From Fidelibacterota bacterium (GTDB lineage Bacteria; Fidelibacterota; Fidelibacteria; Fidelibacterales; Fidelibacteraceae): a stretch of DNA of 55,391 nucleotides. This document shows, piece by piece, positions 1 through 7,794 of the stretch. The stretch's first letter is position 1; every line of letters begins with the position of its first letter. The notes under the pieces were generated by a model. The model was not told the origin of the DNA. It made no database searches and worked only from the letters and a program-made list of their open reading frames with translations. The stretch is taken from positions 1 through 55,391 of the forward strand of contig JAQUPD010000010.1 in NCBI GenBank assembly GCA_028716785.1, in the 5' to 3' direction. The position numbers and the translations under genes were made by a program.

Positions 1-192
1 AGGAGGTATGGTTTCTTCGATACGTTCGATGTTTTTTTCCAATTTTTTCTCATGATCCATCAAATAATCTAAAAGCATTTTAACGCGAATTTTATCTGTT
101 TTATTGTTGAGTGTTTTATAATATTCATCCAGTTGATGATGAAATTCTTTTGAATAGTTTAAGACGTCGCGTGCTTGTTTAAAACTGATCAT
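1..192 (-). CDS. Small helical (ferritin-like?) protein, N-terminal part only
   Basis: An open frame runs from an ATG at 192 through the left window edge, giving the first 64 residues of a protein whose C-terminus lies outside. The start is chosen because a GGAGG sits 8 bases upstream; two in-frame ATGs at 210 and 207 have no comparable site. The peptide is highly charged, has no signal sequence, and reads as two amphipathic helices (roughly residues 4-31 and 36-60) with the segments DEYYKTL and MLLDYLMDHEKKLE. The spacing of acidic and His residues recalls ferritin-like or hemerythrin-like four-helix bundles, but half the protein is missing and no metal-ligand pattern can be confirmed. Function is not assigned. 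Confidence 0.6.
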   Translation of the reverse strand, partial: MISFKQARDVLNYSKEFHHQLDEYYKTLNNKTDKIRVKMLLDYLMDHEKKLEKNIERIEETIPP

Positions 193-571
193 TGAAGGAT
201 CCTCCATCATCTCTTGTTTTTCACTTGATAACATTATAGCACTGAATGCAACGCTCCAGAAAGAGATAGCTGGTTATCCATGAGTTTCATTGTTTGTTAA
301 GAGAATCGAGCTTCTTACTATAAAGTAAGAGTTAATACATATAAAGGCAAGAACCATCATAATACGAGAATCATACGATATAAAATCGCTGCTTTATAAG
401 ATTACATTTCGTTGATAAGGGGAAATAAGTCTGCTTAAACACAAAACACCTTTTTACATAAACACTACATTGGGGTGGGAATTCCTAAATAAAATGTAAA
501 AGGAACAAAGGCCTCATACTCTTTAATTAAATTCGTTCTTCACATATTTTAAAGTATTACAAGACATTAAA
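193..571. other. Intergenic region without a gene
   Basis: About 380 bp between two minus-strand genes. No open frame with a ribosome binding site was found on either strand. The only structure noticed is a 6-bp inverted repeat (TCTTAC, loop TATAAA, GTAAGA) at 313-330. The region presumably holds the promoter of the partial gene at the left edge, but no convincing -35/-10 pair was picked out. Confidence 0.5.
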
Positions 572-814
572 TTATTTTTTTAACGTTGTGTGGGTGCCAT
601 CACAATAGGGAGGATTTTTGGTGTGTTTGCATCCACACAACGATGCTTTTCCAGATTTTTCTACTGTAAAAGCTACAGGTTTAAAGTCTGTTCCCACATG
701 TGACCCATCGCAAAAAGGTTGCTTCATACTTCGGCCGCAAGCACACCAGAGATAGCGTTTCCCTTCTTGCAATTCAACCTCATAGGGACCTAATTGGGCA
801 ATTTTTGGTTTCAT
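572..814 (-). CDS. Double CDGSH-type iron-sulfur protein
   Basis: An 80-residue protein with two copies of the CDGSH (mitoNEET-type) metal-binding signature. The first is C24-x-C26 followed by C35-DGS-H39; the second is C60-x-C62 followed by C71-DGT-H75. Each three-Cys/one-His set is expected to hold a redox-active, relatively labile [2Fe-2S] cluster. Bacterial proteins of this length with tandem motifs are common and are thought to act in iron-sulfur or redox homeostasis; the precise substrate is not known. There is no signal peptide, so it is cytoplasmic. The ATG at 814 follows an AGGAGGT by 6 bases. It appears monocistronic. Confidence 0.93.
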   Translation of the reverse strand: MKPKIAQLGPYEVELQEGKRYLWCACGRSMKQPFCDGSHVGTDFKPVAFTVEKSGKASLCGCKHTKNPPYCDGTHTTLKK

Positions 815-976
815 GGTTTACCTCCTATCAAAAAGTACAGGGAATGGTGCTATGAATTCAATAAATTTTCTTGTTATATGTAAGGAATATCTATTTTAAA
901 GATTTTCACTTTTATGCGTAATAAATTAGAAACTACCTTATTTAAAAGAGTCACAGATTATAGGAGGAATATCGTC

Positions 977-2185
977 ATGAAACGACTTTTTATTATTTTT
1001 TATGTAGCTATAAACATTTGTCCCCTCTTTGGGGATATCACGGTTGAATTGGTCGAAAGCTTTCCCATAGAAACAACTCTTGATCATCCTGAAATTCGCA
1101 ATACTTCGGAAGTATGGCTTGAGATGATTAATGGGGCGAACACTTCATTGGATTTTGGGGAATTTTATATTTCTCACAAAAAAGGGGAAGCCCTGGAACC
1201 AATATTAAAGGCTGTTTGTCAAGCTGCAGAACGAGGTGTTTCGATTCGATTTATTGTAGATGGAAATATGTATAAAACTTACCCAGAAACGGTAGATTCA
1301 CTTCAAAAACATAAAAATATTCAAATCCATATCTACGAACTAAATAAAATAACAGAGGGGACTCATCACGCCAAATACTTTATTGTTGATGGAAAGGAAA
1401 TTTTTCTTGGGTCTCAAAATTTTGACTGGCGATCATTAAAACATATTCATGAACTGGGAATTCGGCTCTCCCATAGCGGTATTGTTTCTTTTTATCAAGA
1501 TATTTTTAATTTAGATTGGCTCCTTTCTGATCCAAAAGCATCGTATAAAGAAATTCTGCAAACCCTTTCTCAGTGTGATGAACACGTTATTTTTAAGATC
1601 TCCTCAAAAGAATATGGAGATATGACGATCATTCCTACTGCCAGCAGTCCGTCCCTCGTGTATTACAGACAAAATTGGGATGAATTACAGATAAAACGGC
1701 TTATTGATAGTGCACAAGAATCCATTATCTTACAATTTCTAAGTTATTCGCCCCTATCGGGAGGTGAGCTTTATGAGGCGTTAGATTTTTCTTTACGTCG
1801 GGCTGCTGCGCGTGGTGTTAAGGTACAAATGATTTTATCGGATTGGAATTTTTATTCTCCTCGGATTGAATACATTAAATCACTCCAGGCAATTCCTTAT
1901 GTAGACATTAAATTTTCTACGATTCCTGAAGCACAAGAAGGGTACATCGGCTATGCGAGAGTAGAGCACAGTAAATTTATTGTAGTGGATTCCAAAGCAG
2001 TTTGGCTGGGTACCTCTAATGCTTCAAAAAGCTATTTCCATAAAGATAGAAATGTTGGAATTGTGATTGAAAATGAAAAACTCTCTCAACAGGTTTCCCA
2101 TGTCTTTTATCATAGCTGGAATTCAGAATATTGCCAACCCGTAGATTTGTGTAAAAAATATCATCGAAAAGAAACATCTGAATAG
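977..2185 (+). CDS. Secreted phospholipase D-like (HKD) protein
   Basis: A 402-residue protein of the phospholipase D superfamily. Two HKD motifs are visible: H131-x-K133-x4-D138 followed by GSQN, and H331-x-K333-x4-D338 followed by GTSN. The two half-sites form one active site with a phospho-histidine intermediate. The N-terminus (basic start, hydrophobic stretch to about residue 19, then GD) looks like a signal peptide, so the protein is probably periplasmic or secreted. The start is placed at 977 because TAGGAGGA precedes it; an upstream in-frame ATG at 914 would add 21 residues in front of the signal peptide. Members include phospholipases, cardiolipin synthases and nucleases (Nuc type). 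The exported form favours a lipase or nuclease, which the sequence cannot separate. No operon partner. Confidence 0.88.
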   Translation: MKRLFIIFYVAINICPLFGDITVELVESFPIETTLDHPEIRNTSEVWLEMINGANTSLDFGEFYISHKKGEALEPILKAVCQAAERGVSIRFIVDGNMYKTYPETVDSLQKHKNIQIHIYELNKITEGTHHAKYFIVDGKEIFLGSQNFDWRSLKHIHELGIRLSHSGIVSFYQDIFNLDWLLSDPKASYKEILQTLSQCDEHVIFKISSKEYGDMTIIPTASSPSLVYYRQNWDELQIKRLIDSAQESIILQFLSYSPLSGGELYEALDFSLRRAAARGVKVQMILSDWNFYSPRIEYIKSLQAIPYVDIKFSTIPEAQEGYIGYARVEHSKFIVVDSKAVWLGTSNASKSYFHKDRNVGIVIENEKLSQQVSHVFYHSWNSEYCQPVDLCKKYHRKETSE

Positions 2186-2399
2186 ATTATTTCTTCGAGA
2201 GAAAACGCTCTATATAACAATAAATATCTTGTGAAATATCTCATGGTATTCAGGATTTATGAATGAAGATACTTTTTTACACAACCTCATTTTTCTGGAA
2301 TAAAAAATTTTAGACGTTCAATATTTTTTATGGTGAGTCCTATACGGTGAAAAGATGTAGCAAGATAAATCAATTTGGGAGGGGTAGAAACGTTTAGGG

Positions 2400-2423
2400 A
2401 ATAATCTCTTCGAAGAAATTATT
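2400..2423. terminator. Near-perfect palindrome at the lectin gene stop
   Basis: The 24-bp sequence has arms AATAATCTCTTC and GAAGAAATTATT, which pair with one mismatch and no loop. It overlaps the stop codon of the minus-strand lectin-like gene and lies between two convergent genes. It could act as a terminator, but there is no strong T-tract on either side. Confidence 0.3.
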
Positions 2424-3048
2424 CAAATTTTTTAGGGAGATACTCTATAACAAAATAGAGTTCACTGGATCCGAAAATGTCATTCCATTCGCCAGGACAC
2501 CCTAAGCGTGTCGTTCCTTTTGGCCATCCTGTGAGTCCAATTGCTCCAAAATGTTGTTTATTACGAGAGTTATCTGGTTCATTACACGTTCCGTTTGATG
2601 TGCCGCCCCAGTTCACATAGGCATTATTAACAGCTTTTCCATTACCGTTGCCGTTTTTCCCTTCACCCATCCAAAAACATATACCGGCAGAATCACCATC
2701 ACCATCCCAAATCCAGACACCTTCTTCGTATTGATCAGTAGCACCAATCCAAAGGTAAGCAATGCCGCCCCCATTGAGAACGGAGGTGTAGTGTGGAGAG
2801 ATATCTGCTTTATTGATAAGCACATCATAAATAGCGTTTTGTTCTTCAGCATTATTTATTTCTACAAGATAGGCTCCTTTTTCAACTGCATATTCAACAG
2901 CATCCCACCATGATTTTGCTATTTTGACAACAGCATACTGGGCTTGATTATACTCAAAGGGATAAAGAAGGTGTTCTTCCTTATCCTGACTAAACACGGT
3001 ATCATTAAAAACAAAAAGCCCCACAATGATAAAAAATCCTTTTTTCAT
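2419..3048 (-). CDS. Secreted C-type-lectin-fold protein
   Basis: A 209-residue protein with a signal peptide (MKKG then a hydrophobic stretch ending near VFSQD) and one C-type lectin-like domain from about residue 30 to the end. Family landmarks are present in order: the N-terminal helix with WWDAVEYAVEKGAYLVEI, the WIGA motif (LWIGATD), an EPDN tetrapeptide matching the EPN sugar/calcium loop, and a WND motif (GEWNDI) followed by a final FVIEY strand. These suggest a calcium-dependent carbohydrate-binding module exposed outside the cytoplasm. An upstream in-frame start at 3063 would add five residues; 3048 is preferred for its purine-rich GGAGGGGGTAG and because it begins the signal peptide directly. 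It stands alone, so the ligand is unknown. Confidence 0.8.
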   Translation of the reverse strand: MKKGFFIIVGLFVFNDTVFSQDKEEHLLYPFEYNQAQYAVVKIAKSWWDAVEYAVEKGAYLVEINNAEEQNAIYDVLINKADISPHYTSVLNGGGIAYLWIGATDQYEEGVWIWDGDGDSAGICFWMGEGKNGNGNGKAVNNAYVNWGGTSNGTCNEPDNSRNKQHFGAIGLTGWPKGTTRLGCPGEWNDIFGSSELYFVIEYLPKKFE

Positions 3049-3207
3049 GGCTACCCCCTCCACTTTTTAATAAAATGAATTATTTTACGGTGAAAAAGCA
3101 AGGATTTATGATTTTTAAAAGAGCAAATAGAGATATTTTTTAAAAATTTTAAACTTTTTTCTTGATTTTTCTTGAAAAAGTCATTTGAAATTCTTACCAT
3201 AATATGC

Positions 3208-3225
3208 AAGTATATGAATATACTT
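3208..3225. promoter_or_regulatory. ArsR/SmtB-type operator
   Basis: AAGTATATGAATATACTT is a perfect 8-bp inverted repeat with a 2-base centre (AAGTATAT-GA-ATATACTT), 22 bp before the ATG of the ArsR-type regulator. Its symmetry and ATAT-rich half-sites match the operators that ArsR/SmtB-family repressors bind in their own promoters. Autorepression of the downstream cluster, relieved by the repressor's signal, is the inferred role. Confidence 0.7.
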
Positions 3226-3247
3226 AATATTGCACAAGGATATAAGC

Positions 3248-3631
3248 ATGATGGAAAGTAAGCATAAAGAACAAATCTGTGAAGAAAACGATAGAATTGC
3301 ATCCCTAAAAAAATTTGTTCCGGATGCAAAATCTGTGGATGAGATGGTTGATTTGTTTAAGATTCTTTCCGAGTCAAATCGTTTTAAAATTATCCATTTG
3401 TTGAACAACGCACCAAATTTAAGTGTCACAGAGATTAGCAAAGTAGTTGGGATGAATCAACCGGCTGTTTCTCAACATTTGAAAATATTGCGCATGTATG
3501 GCATTTTGAAATGGCAAAAACAGGGGACGCAGGTTCGGTATGCCATCTCTTTAGGCAATATTATTGAAACGTACAAACAGGTTTTAAAATTTTTATCAAC
3601 GTTAGTTAAGAATGCTGTTTTGTTTGAGTAA
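3248..3631 (+). CDS. ArsR-family transcriptional regulator
   Basis: A 127-residue winged-helix repressor. The HTH_5 core spans about residues 35-100: DLFKILSESNRFKIIHLL, then the recognition-helix region VVGMNQPAVSQHLKILR, then the wing with KQGTQVRYAIS. The segment ahead of the DNA-binding domain has one Cys and several charged residues, but no ELCVCDL-type metal box is seen, so the inducer cannot be named; many ArsR members sense redox or organic signals instead of metals. An ATG at 3248 is preferred over an upstream TTG at 3230 because AAGGAT precedes it. It heads a co-directional cluster (radical SAM enzyme, two small membrane proteins, cupin, membrane protein) behind its own operator. 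Confidence 0.88.
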   Translation: MMESKHKEQICEENDRIASLKKFVPDAKSVDEMVDLFKILSESNRFKIIHLLNNAPNLSVTEISKVVGMNQPAVSQHLKILRMYGILKWQKQGTQVRYAISLGNIIETYKQVLKFLSTLVKNAVLFE

Positions 3632-3673
3632 GAATCATAAGTATTGTGGTGTAAAAAATAAAGGGTGATTGTG

Positions 3674-5035
3674 ATGAAAAGCATAAAAGAAAAATTAAAA
3701 GCAAGTGGATTAAAGAAAATCCTGTCGTATATAGATTCCGATTATGAAAAAAATCTGCCTAAAATTATAAAGTGGATTGAACAGTTGGATTCTCAGGGAA
3801 TCTATGCAAATGTGATTAACAATGTTAGAAATGTTTTGAATGATCCTAACAGTAACTGGTATCAGTTACTCAAGTATGCTTTTGAGGATATTGATAAAAA
3901 TACACGGCGGATGTTATTGGAAAACTTTGTGATCAATTCTTCAATTTTAGGAACACCTCACCGTCGAAAAATGATGGAGCAAGAAGAGTGCAATATCCCT
4001 TGGGCTATTTTAATGGATCCTACGTCAGCCTGTAATATTAATTGCATAGGATGCTGGGCAGCAGAATATGGGAAACAGTTGAATTTAGATTTAGAAACAC
4101 TGGATAGAATAATTCGTGAAGGGAAAGAGCTTGGCATTTACATGTATATTTATTCAGGTGGAGAACCCCTGATACGAAAAAAGGATATCATTACCTTGTG
4201 TGAACGGCATCCAGATTGTGCCTTTTTGGCGTTTACCAATGGAACATTGATTGATGAACCCTTTGTTCAAGAGATGGCAAGAGTTCACAATTTTTCCCCT
4301 GCGATTAGTATTGAGGGATTTGAAAAAGAAACAGATGCACGGCGCGGTAAGGGTACCTATGCAAAAATAATGCAGGGAATGGATTATCTTAAAAAATATA
4401 AGCAGCTTTTTGGTATTTCTGTGTGTTATACACGCCAAAATCTGGTATCTTCAGGCAGTGATGAATTTATTGATGCGATGATTGAAAAGGGTGCAGCTTT
4501 TTGTTGGTACTTTACCTACATGCCGATTGGGAAAAATGCCCCCACTGATCTAATGGCAACACCTGAACAACGGGAGTTTATGTATCACCAGGTCCGGAGA
4601 TGGCGAAAAGAAAAACCCATGTTTATCATTGATTTCTGGAACGATGGGGAATATGTAAAAGGATGTATTGCTGGAGGAAAGAGCTATTTACATATTAATG
4701 CCAATGGAGATGTAGAACCCTGTGCCTTTATCCACTATGCAAATACGAATATTAAAGAGTCTTCTTTACTTGATGCTCTTAAAACTCCTCTTTTTAGAGA
4801 ATACGCAGCACATCAACCCTTTAATAAGAATCATTTGCAACCGTGTCCACTTTTAGATAATCCCTATGCCTTACGTGAAATAGTCCAGAAATCACATGCT
4901 CGTTCAACTGATTTAACTGAACCTGAAGATGTTGTACATCTCACAGATAAATGTATTGAAACTGCTAAAAATTGGGCACCTCGTGCAAAAATATTGTGGG
5001 AAAATTCACCAGCAGGAAAAGCTCAAAGTATGTGA
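3674..5035 (+). CDS. Radical SAM enzyme with Cys-containing C-terminal extension
   Basis: A 453-residue radical SAM protein. The SAM-binding [4Fe-4S] motif is C120-x3-C124-x2-C127 (followed by WAAEYG), and the SGGEP motif at 161-165 contacts SAM. An N-terminal helical domain of about 105 residues precedes the barrel. The C-terminal part carries further Cys residues (in GCIAGG, EPCAF and QPCPLL, plus a late DKC), resembling a SPASM/twitch auxiliary-cluster domain. Its ATG follows AAGGG by 8 bases; GTG codons at 3665 and 3671 are less likely. I recognise this as a widespread uncharacterised type in anaerobic bacteria and archaea, and the substrate is unknown. Expression under the adjacent ArsR repressor, with membrane proteins downstream, suggests an inducible modification linked to the envelope, which is inference. 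Confidence 0.87.
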   Translation: MKSIKEKLKASGLKKILSYIDSDYEKNLPKIIKWIEQLDSQGIYANVINNVRNVLNDPNSNWYQLLKYAFEDIDKNTRRMLLENFVINSSILGTPHRRKMMEQEECNIPWAILMDPTSACNINCIGCWAAEYGKQLNLDLETLDRIIREGKELGIYMYIYSGGEPLIRKKDIITLCERHPDCAFLAFTNGTLIDEPFVQEMARVHNFSPAISIEGFEKETDARRGKGTYAKIMQGMDYLKKYKQLFGISVCYTRQNLVSSGSDEFIDAMIEKGAAFCWYFTYMPIGKNAPTDLMATPEQREFMYHQVRRWRKEKPMFIIDFWNDGEYVKGCIAGGKSYLHINANGDVEPCAFIHYANTNIKESSLLDALKTPLFREYAAHQPFNKNHLQPCPLLDNPYALREIVQKSHARSTDLTEPEDVVHLTDKCIETAKNWAPRAKILWENSPAGKAQSM

Positions 5036-5056
5036 TGATAGTTGGAGATAGGAAGC

Positions 5057-5179
5057 ATGAATAATCGCAAACATAAAAAAACAACATTTCTATGGTTAGC
5101 CATTGTGGGATTTCTTCTCTTTTTATTTGTAAAAATCTACAAATCAAGGAAACAAGAAAAAGAGAATACCATTGTTTAA
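5057..5179 (+). CDS. 40-residue single-pass membrane peptide
   Basis: A short frame of 40 codons starts 21 bases after the radical SAM stop and is preceded by GGAGATAGGAAGC. The peptide has a strongly basic N-terminus (NNRKHKK), one hydrophobic helix (about residues 9-26) and a basic/acidic tail ending in NTIV. It has no Cys and no obvious leader/core layout, so a RiPP precursor is not supported. Position, spacing and ribosome binding site argue that it is translated. Its role might be a small subunit or anchor for the cluster. Confidence 0.6.
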   Translation: MNNRKHKKTTFLWLAIVGFLLFLFVKIYKSRKQEKENTIV

Positions 5180-5228
5180 AAAGATGTTCACATTCTATCT
5201 GTTAATCGAAAGTAAAAAGGAGTGATTG

Positions 5229-5570
5229 ATGAAGAGACTAGGTACAGTAACGGGTATTATTGGCGTGTGGTTGATTATTACGGCCTTTTTAAAGTTCAGT
5301 CCTGCTGGTGTTTTGTGGAATAACCTGCTTGTGGGAGTTTTTACAATTGTGTTAAGTCTTATGATAATCACGGAAAAATCTGCCAAAAATACCTGGTTAG
5401 GATGGATTTCCTTGATTCCTTCTCTTTTCATTTTTGTTTCTACGTTTATTGAATTTTTACGTGTTGGTCAGACATATTTTTGGATGAATCTTATTTGTGG
5501 AATACTCATTGCTGTTGTAGGATTTTCTGCAATGGCTCAAAAAGCGAAGCAGCCAAAAGAAGATAAATAA
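5229..5570 (+). CDS. SPW-like small integral membrane protein
   Basis: A 113-residue protein with four predicted membrane helices in two similar halves: GIIGVWLIITAFLKFSP...WNNLLVGVFTIVLSLMII, then WLGWISLIPSLFIFVSTF...FWMNLICGILIAVVGF. The internal repeat and the W-N-N/W-M-N plus G-I patterns resemble the SPW-repeat family of small bacterial membrane proteins, for which no biochemical function is established. The start at 5229 follows AAAGGAGTG; a TTG one codon earlier is less likely. It is the fourth gene of the ArsR-headed cluster. Confidence 0.65.
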   Translation: MKRLGTVTGIIGVWLIITAFLKFSPAGVLWNNLLVGVFTIVLSLMIITEKSAKNTWLGWISLIPSLFIFVSTFIEFLRVGQTYFWMNLICGILIAVVGFSAMAQKAKQPKEDK

Positions 5571-5604
5571 GTTTATTAAAATTTGAAATGTACGAAAAAG
5601 TTGT

Positions 5605-5939
5605 TTGAAAGTGGAAAAATTCCCTGAAAATAAATTTTTTACATATGCAGAAATGGTGAACTATACTGAAGAAAGTATTTTAAATTGTATTATCATTGAA
5701 AATGATGCAGGCACTATTACCCTCTTTGCTTTTGGTGAAGGACAAAGTTTAAGCATGCACACGGCTCCCTATGATACTTTAGTTCATGCCCTGGAGGGTG
5801 AAGGTGAATTTACTGTGGGTGAAAAAGTCCATAAGTTGAAAAAGACCATGGATTCATTATGCCTGCCAATATTCCCAATGTTGTAAAAGCAAAAACAAAA
5901 TTCAAAATGCTTCTCACAATGCTTCGCTCCAATGAATAG
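5605..5939 (+). pseudogene. Frameshifted small cupin protein
   Basis: The first about 80 codons (from a TTG at 5605 with weak ribosome binding context) encode a small cupin: a TLFAFGEGQSLSMHTAPYD strand, then DTLVHALEGEGEFTVG and KVHKLKK. The frame then breaks near 5845-5850. Reading on in another frame restores the expected end, FIMPANIPNVVKAKTKFKMLLTM, to a stop at 5937-5939. In intact homologues I know, the ends read roughly SEHTAP and PHALKA; here they are SMHTAP and PNVVKA, so likely metal ligands are also lost. Both the shift and the substitutions point to a decaying gene, although a sequencing error could explain the shift alone. Confidence 0.75.
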
Positions 5940-6031
5940 ATAAACCACAAAATCTATCTAAAAGCAAAATAGACTCTATCTTTTAGAGAGGTTATTTGTA
6001 AACAAGAAGTTAAGGATATAGAAAATTTAAC

Positions 6032-6778
6032 ATGGATGAATCTTCAAGAAAAGCGTCAAGAAATTTTCTTTTACTGGGTATTTTTGGCGTTGCTATGGGA
6101 TTTTTAGAAGCTGTTGTTGTTGTCTACCTTCGACAACTCTATTATCCAGAAGGATTTTTATTCCCCTTAAAAATGATGCCGTCCGATATTCTTTCTGCTG
6201 AACTCATCCGCGAATTGTCTACCCTTGTTATGCTTGTAGTGATAGGAATCCTTGCAGGGAAAAATTTTCTTCAAAAATTTTCCTACTTTCTTTATACCTT
6301 TGCAATGTGGGATATATTTTATTATGTCGCATTAAAACTTTTTTTAAACTGGCCTTCTTCTTTTTTAACATGGGATATTTTGTTTTTAATTCCTGTTACA
6401 TGGGTCGGCCCTGTTCTAGCTCCAATTCTTTGTTCGTTAACAATGATTTTTCTTGCAATAAGTGTTGTTTTTCTTCAAGAAAAAGGGTACGACGCTAAAT
6501 TTAAAGTTTATGAATGGATAATGATTCTTTTAGGTGCATTTATTATTTTTTACACGTTTATTTATGATTATTCGAAAATTATTATTCAAGGTGGATTTCT
6601 TTCGCGTTTTTGGGACTTGGCTAAGGATGACCATTTTTGGCATATCATTTCCTATTATAAACCAACATCTTTTCAGTGGCTCCTTTTTCTTGTAGGAGAA
6701 GCGTTAATCGTTTTGGCTATTATTTTAATGATTAAAAGAACAAGATTATCTAAAAAGTCCTTGACTGAAAAAACATAA
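6032..6778 (+). CDS. Uncharacterised integral membrane protein (7-8 TM)
   Basis: A 248-residue protein, hydrophobic throughout, with about seven or eight predicted transmembrane helices. Visible landmarks are GFLEAVVVVYLRQLYYPEGF near the start, WDIFYYVALKLFLNWP in the middle, and an acidic/aromatic loop (FWDLAKDDHFWHIISYYKP) before the last helix. I recall similar anonymous proteins in other bacteria but no function. The ATG at 6032 has only a weak AAGGATA about 15 bases upstream. It is the last gene of the plus-strand cluster; the 90-bp spacing after the cupin remnant leaves open whether it has its own promoter. Confidence 0.75.
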   Translation: MDESSRKASRNFLLLGIFGVAMGFLEAVVVVYLRQLYYPEGFLFPLKMMPSDILSAELIRELSTLVMLVVIGILAGKNFLQKFSYFLYTFAMWDIFYYVALKLFLNWPSSFLTWDILFLIPVTWVGPVLAPILCSLTMIFLAISVVFLQEKGYDAKFKVYEWIMILLGAFIIFYTFIYDYSKIIIQGGFLSRFWDLAKDDHFWHIISYYKPTSFQWLLFLVGEALIVLAIILMIKRTRLSKKSLTEKT

Positions 6779-6845
6779 AGATAAAAAGAACAATCCACAA
6801 CCATATATTTTATGAATCCAAACAAAGGATAAACTTTGTAACAAC

Positions 6846-6881
6846 AAATATTTTTGAATCTTTAAGGATTAAAAAATATTT
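6846..6881. terminator. Bidirectional terminator between convergent genes
   Basis: A 15-bp stem with one mismatch: AAATATTTTTGAATC and GATTAAAAAATATTT around the loop TTTAAG. It lies between the convergent membrane-protein gene and ftsX. The stem is almost purely A/T, with T-rich sequence in both directions, so it could serve either transcript. Confidence 0.5.
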
Positions 6882-6909
6882 CTAAAGCGTTATGTTGTTA
6901 AAAGATTTC

Positions 6910-7794
6910 TTAATAATCTTCTTTTGCAAAGAGGTACATAAAACTTTTAGCGGCTCGACTGCTGGAGAATATTCCTATGATAGCTCCAGCAACAATGGCG
7001 ACAGTCCATATAGAAGAAGAAAAAACAAGGGAAATATCAAAGATATATTGGACGGATAAATTAATAAGTTGAAAAAACAAATTAAGGAGAAACCCTGCGA
7101 AAGCACCTCCTAAAGCACCTTCTATCATTCCTTCAAAAATATAGGGGAGTCTAATAAAAAATCCACCAGCACCGAGTTGTTGTAAAATAGCTATTTGCTT
7201 ACGACGGGCATAGACAGAGAGTTTTATGGTATTTTTGATAAGGACATTCATGGCAATAATAAGGGCTAAAATTATTCCTGTACCGACAAGGATAATAAGG
7301 CGAGAATATTTTTCCATAAGAATTAAAATTTCCTTATGGTATTTGACATCTTCAACACCTTGAAGTTCGGAAATTCGCTTTACAACATTATCAACAATAT
7401 CAGGATGTGTCATTTGCCGATAGAGTTTAATATGATAAGAAGGAGGGAGGGGATTCTCATCTAAAATTTCATAGATATCTTCGCCAAATTCTTCTTTAAA
7501 AATGCGGGCTGCTTCATCTTTGGAAATAAAATTTATCATTTTAATTTGATGAATATCTGACAGCTCATTTTGAAGGCGGTGTATCTCTTCTTGGGTTAAA
7601 TTTGGATGTAAAAACACTTCAATTTCAAATTTATCTTGAAACATATCAAACGATGTAAATGCTTTATAAGAGAGAAGTCCCATGCCAATTACGATACTTA
7701 AAGAGATTCCTATGGTAAAAATGGCAATCAGTACGGGCAAACGGGCAGTCCAAAGATTGATAAAGGTTTGTTTAATAATAAAGGTAAATCGCAT
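6910..7794 (-). CDS. ftsX: Cell division ABC transporter permease FtsX
   Basis: A 294-residue FtsX. The layout is canonical: a short cytoplasmic N-terminus, TM1 (about 17-45), a periplasmic domain of about 125 residues (EVFLHPNLTQEEIHRLQNEL ... ISKDEAARIFKEEFG ... PLPPSYHIKL), then three C-terminal helices. FtsX transmits ATP-driven changes from FtsE across the membrane to control peptidoglycan hydrolases at the septum. Its ATG shares one base with the ftsE stop (TAATG), implying coupled translation. It is the last gene of a long minus-strand run; no EnvC-like or M23 hydrolase gene follows in this window. Confidence 0.92.
   Translation of the reverse strand: MRFTFIIKQTFINLWTARLPVLIAIFTIGISLSIVIGMGLLSYKAFTSFDMFQDKFEIEVFLHPNLTQEEIHRLQNELSDIHQIKMINFISKDEAARIFKEEFGEDIYEILDENPLPPSYHIKLYRQMTHPDIVDNVVKRISELQGVEDVKYHKEILILMEKYSRLIILVGTGIILALIIAMNVLIKNTIKLSVYARRKQIAILQQLGAGGFFIRLPYIFEGMIEGALGGAFAGFLLNLFFQLINLSVQYIFDISLVFSSSIWTVAIVAGAIIGIFSSSRAAKSFMYLFAKEDY

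Noticed and set aside
3051-3441. Minus-strand frames of 86-92 codons across the ArsR operator and gene start
   Set aside because: They run antisense to the regulator gene, have no ribosome binding site and have the biased composition of shadow frames.
3674-5179. RiPP biosynthesis interpretation of the radical SAM enzyme plus short peptide
   Set aside because: The peptide is a basic, single-helix membrane protein with no Cys, no leader/core pattern and no cleavage motif, and there is no RRE, protease or exporter gene nearby.
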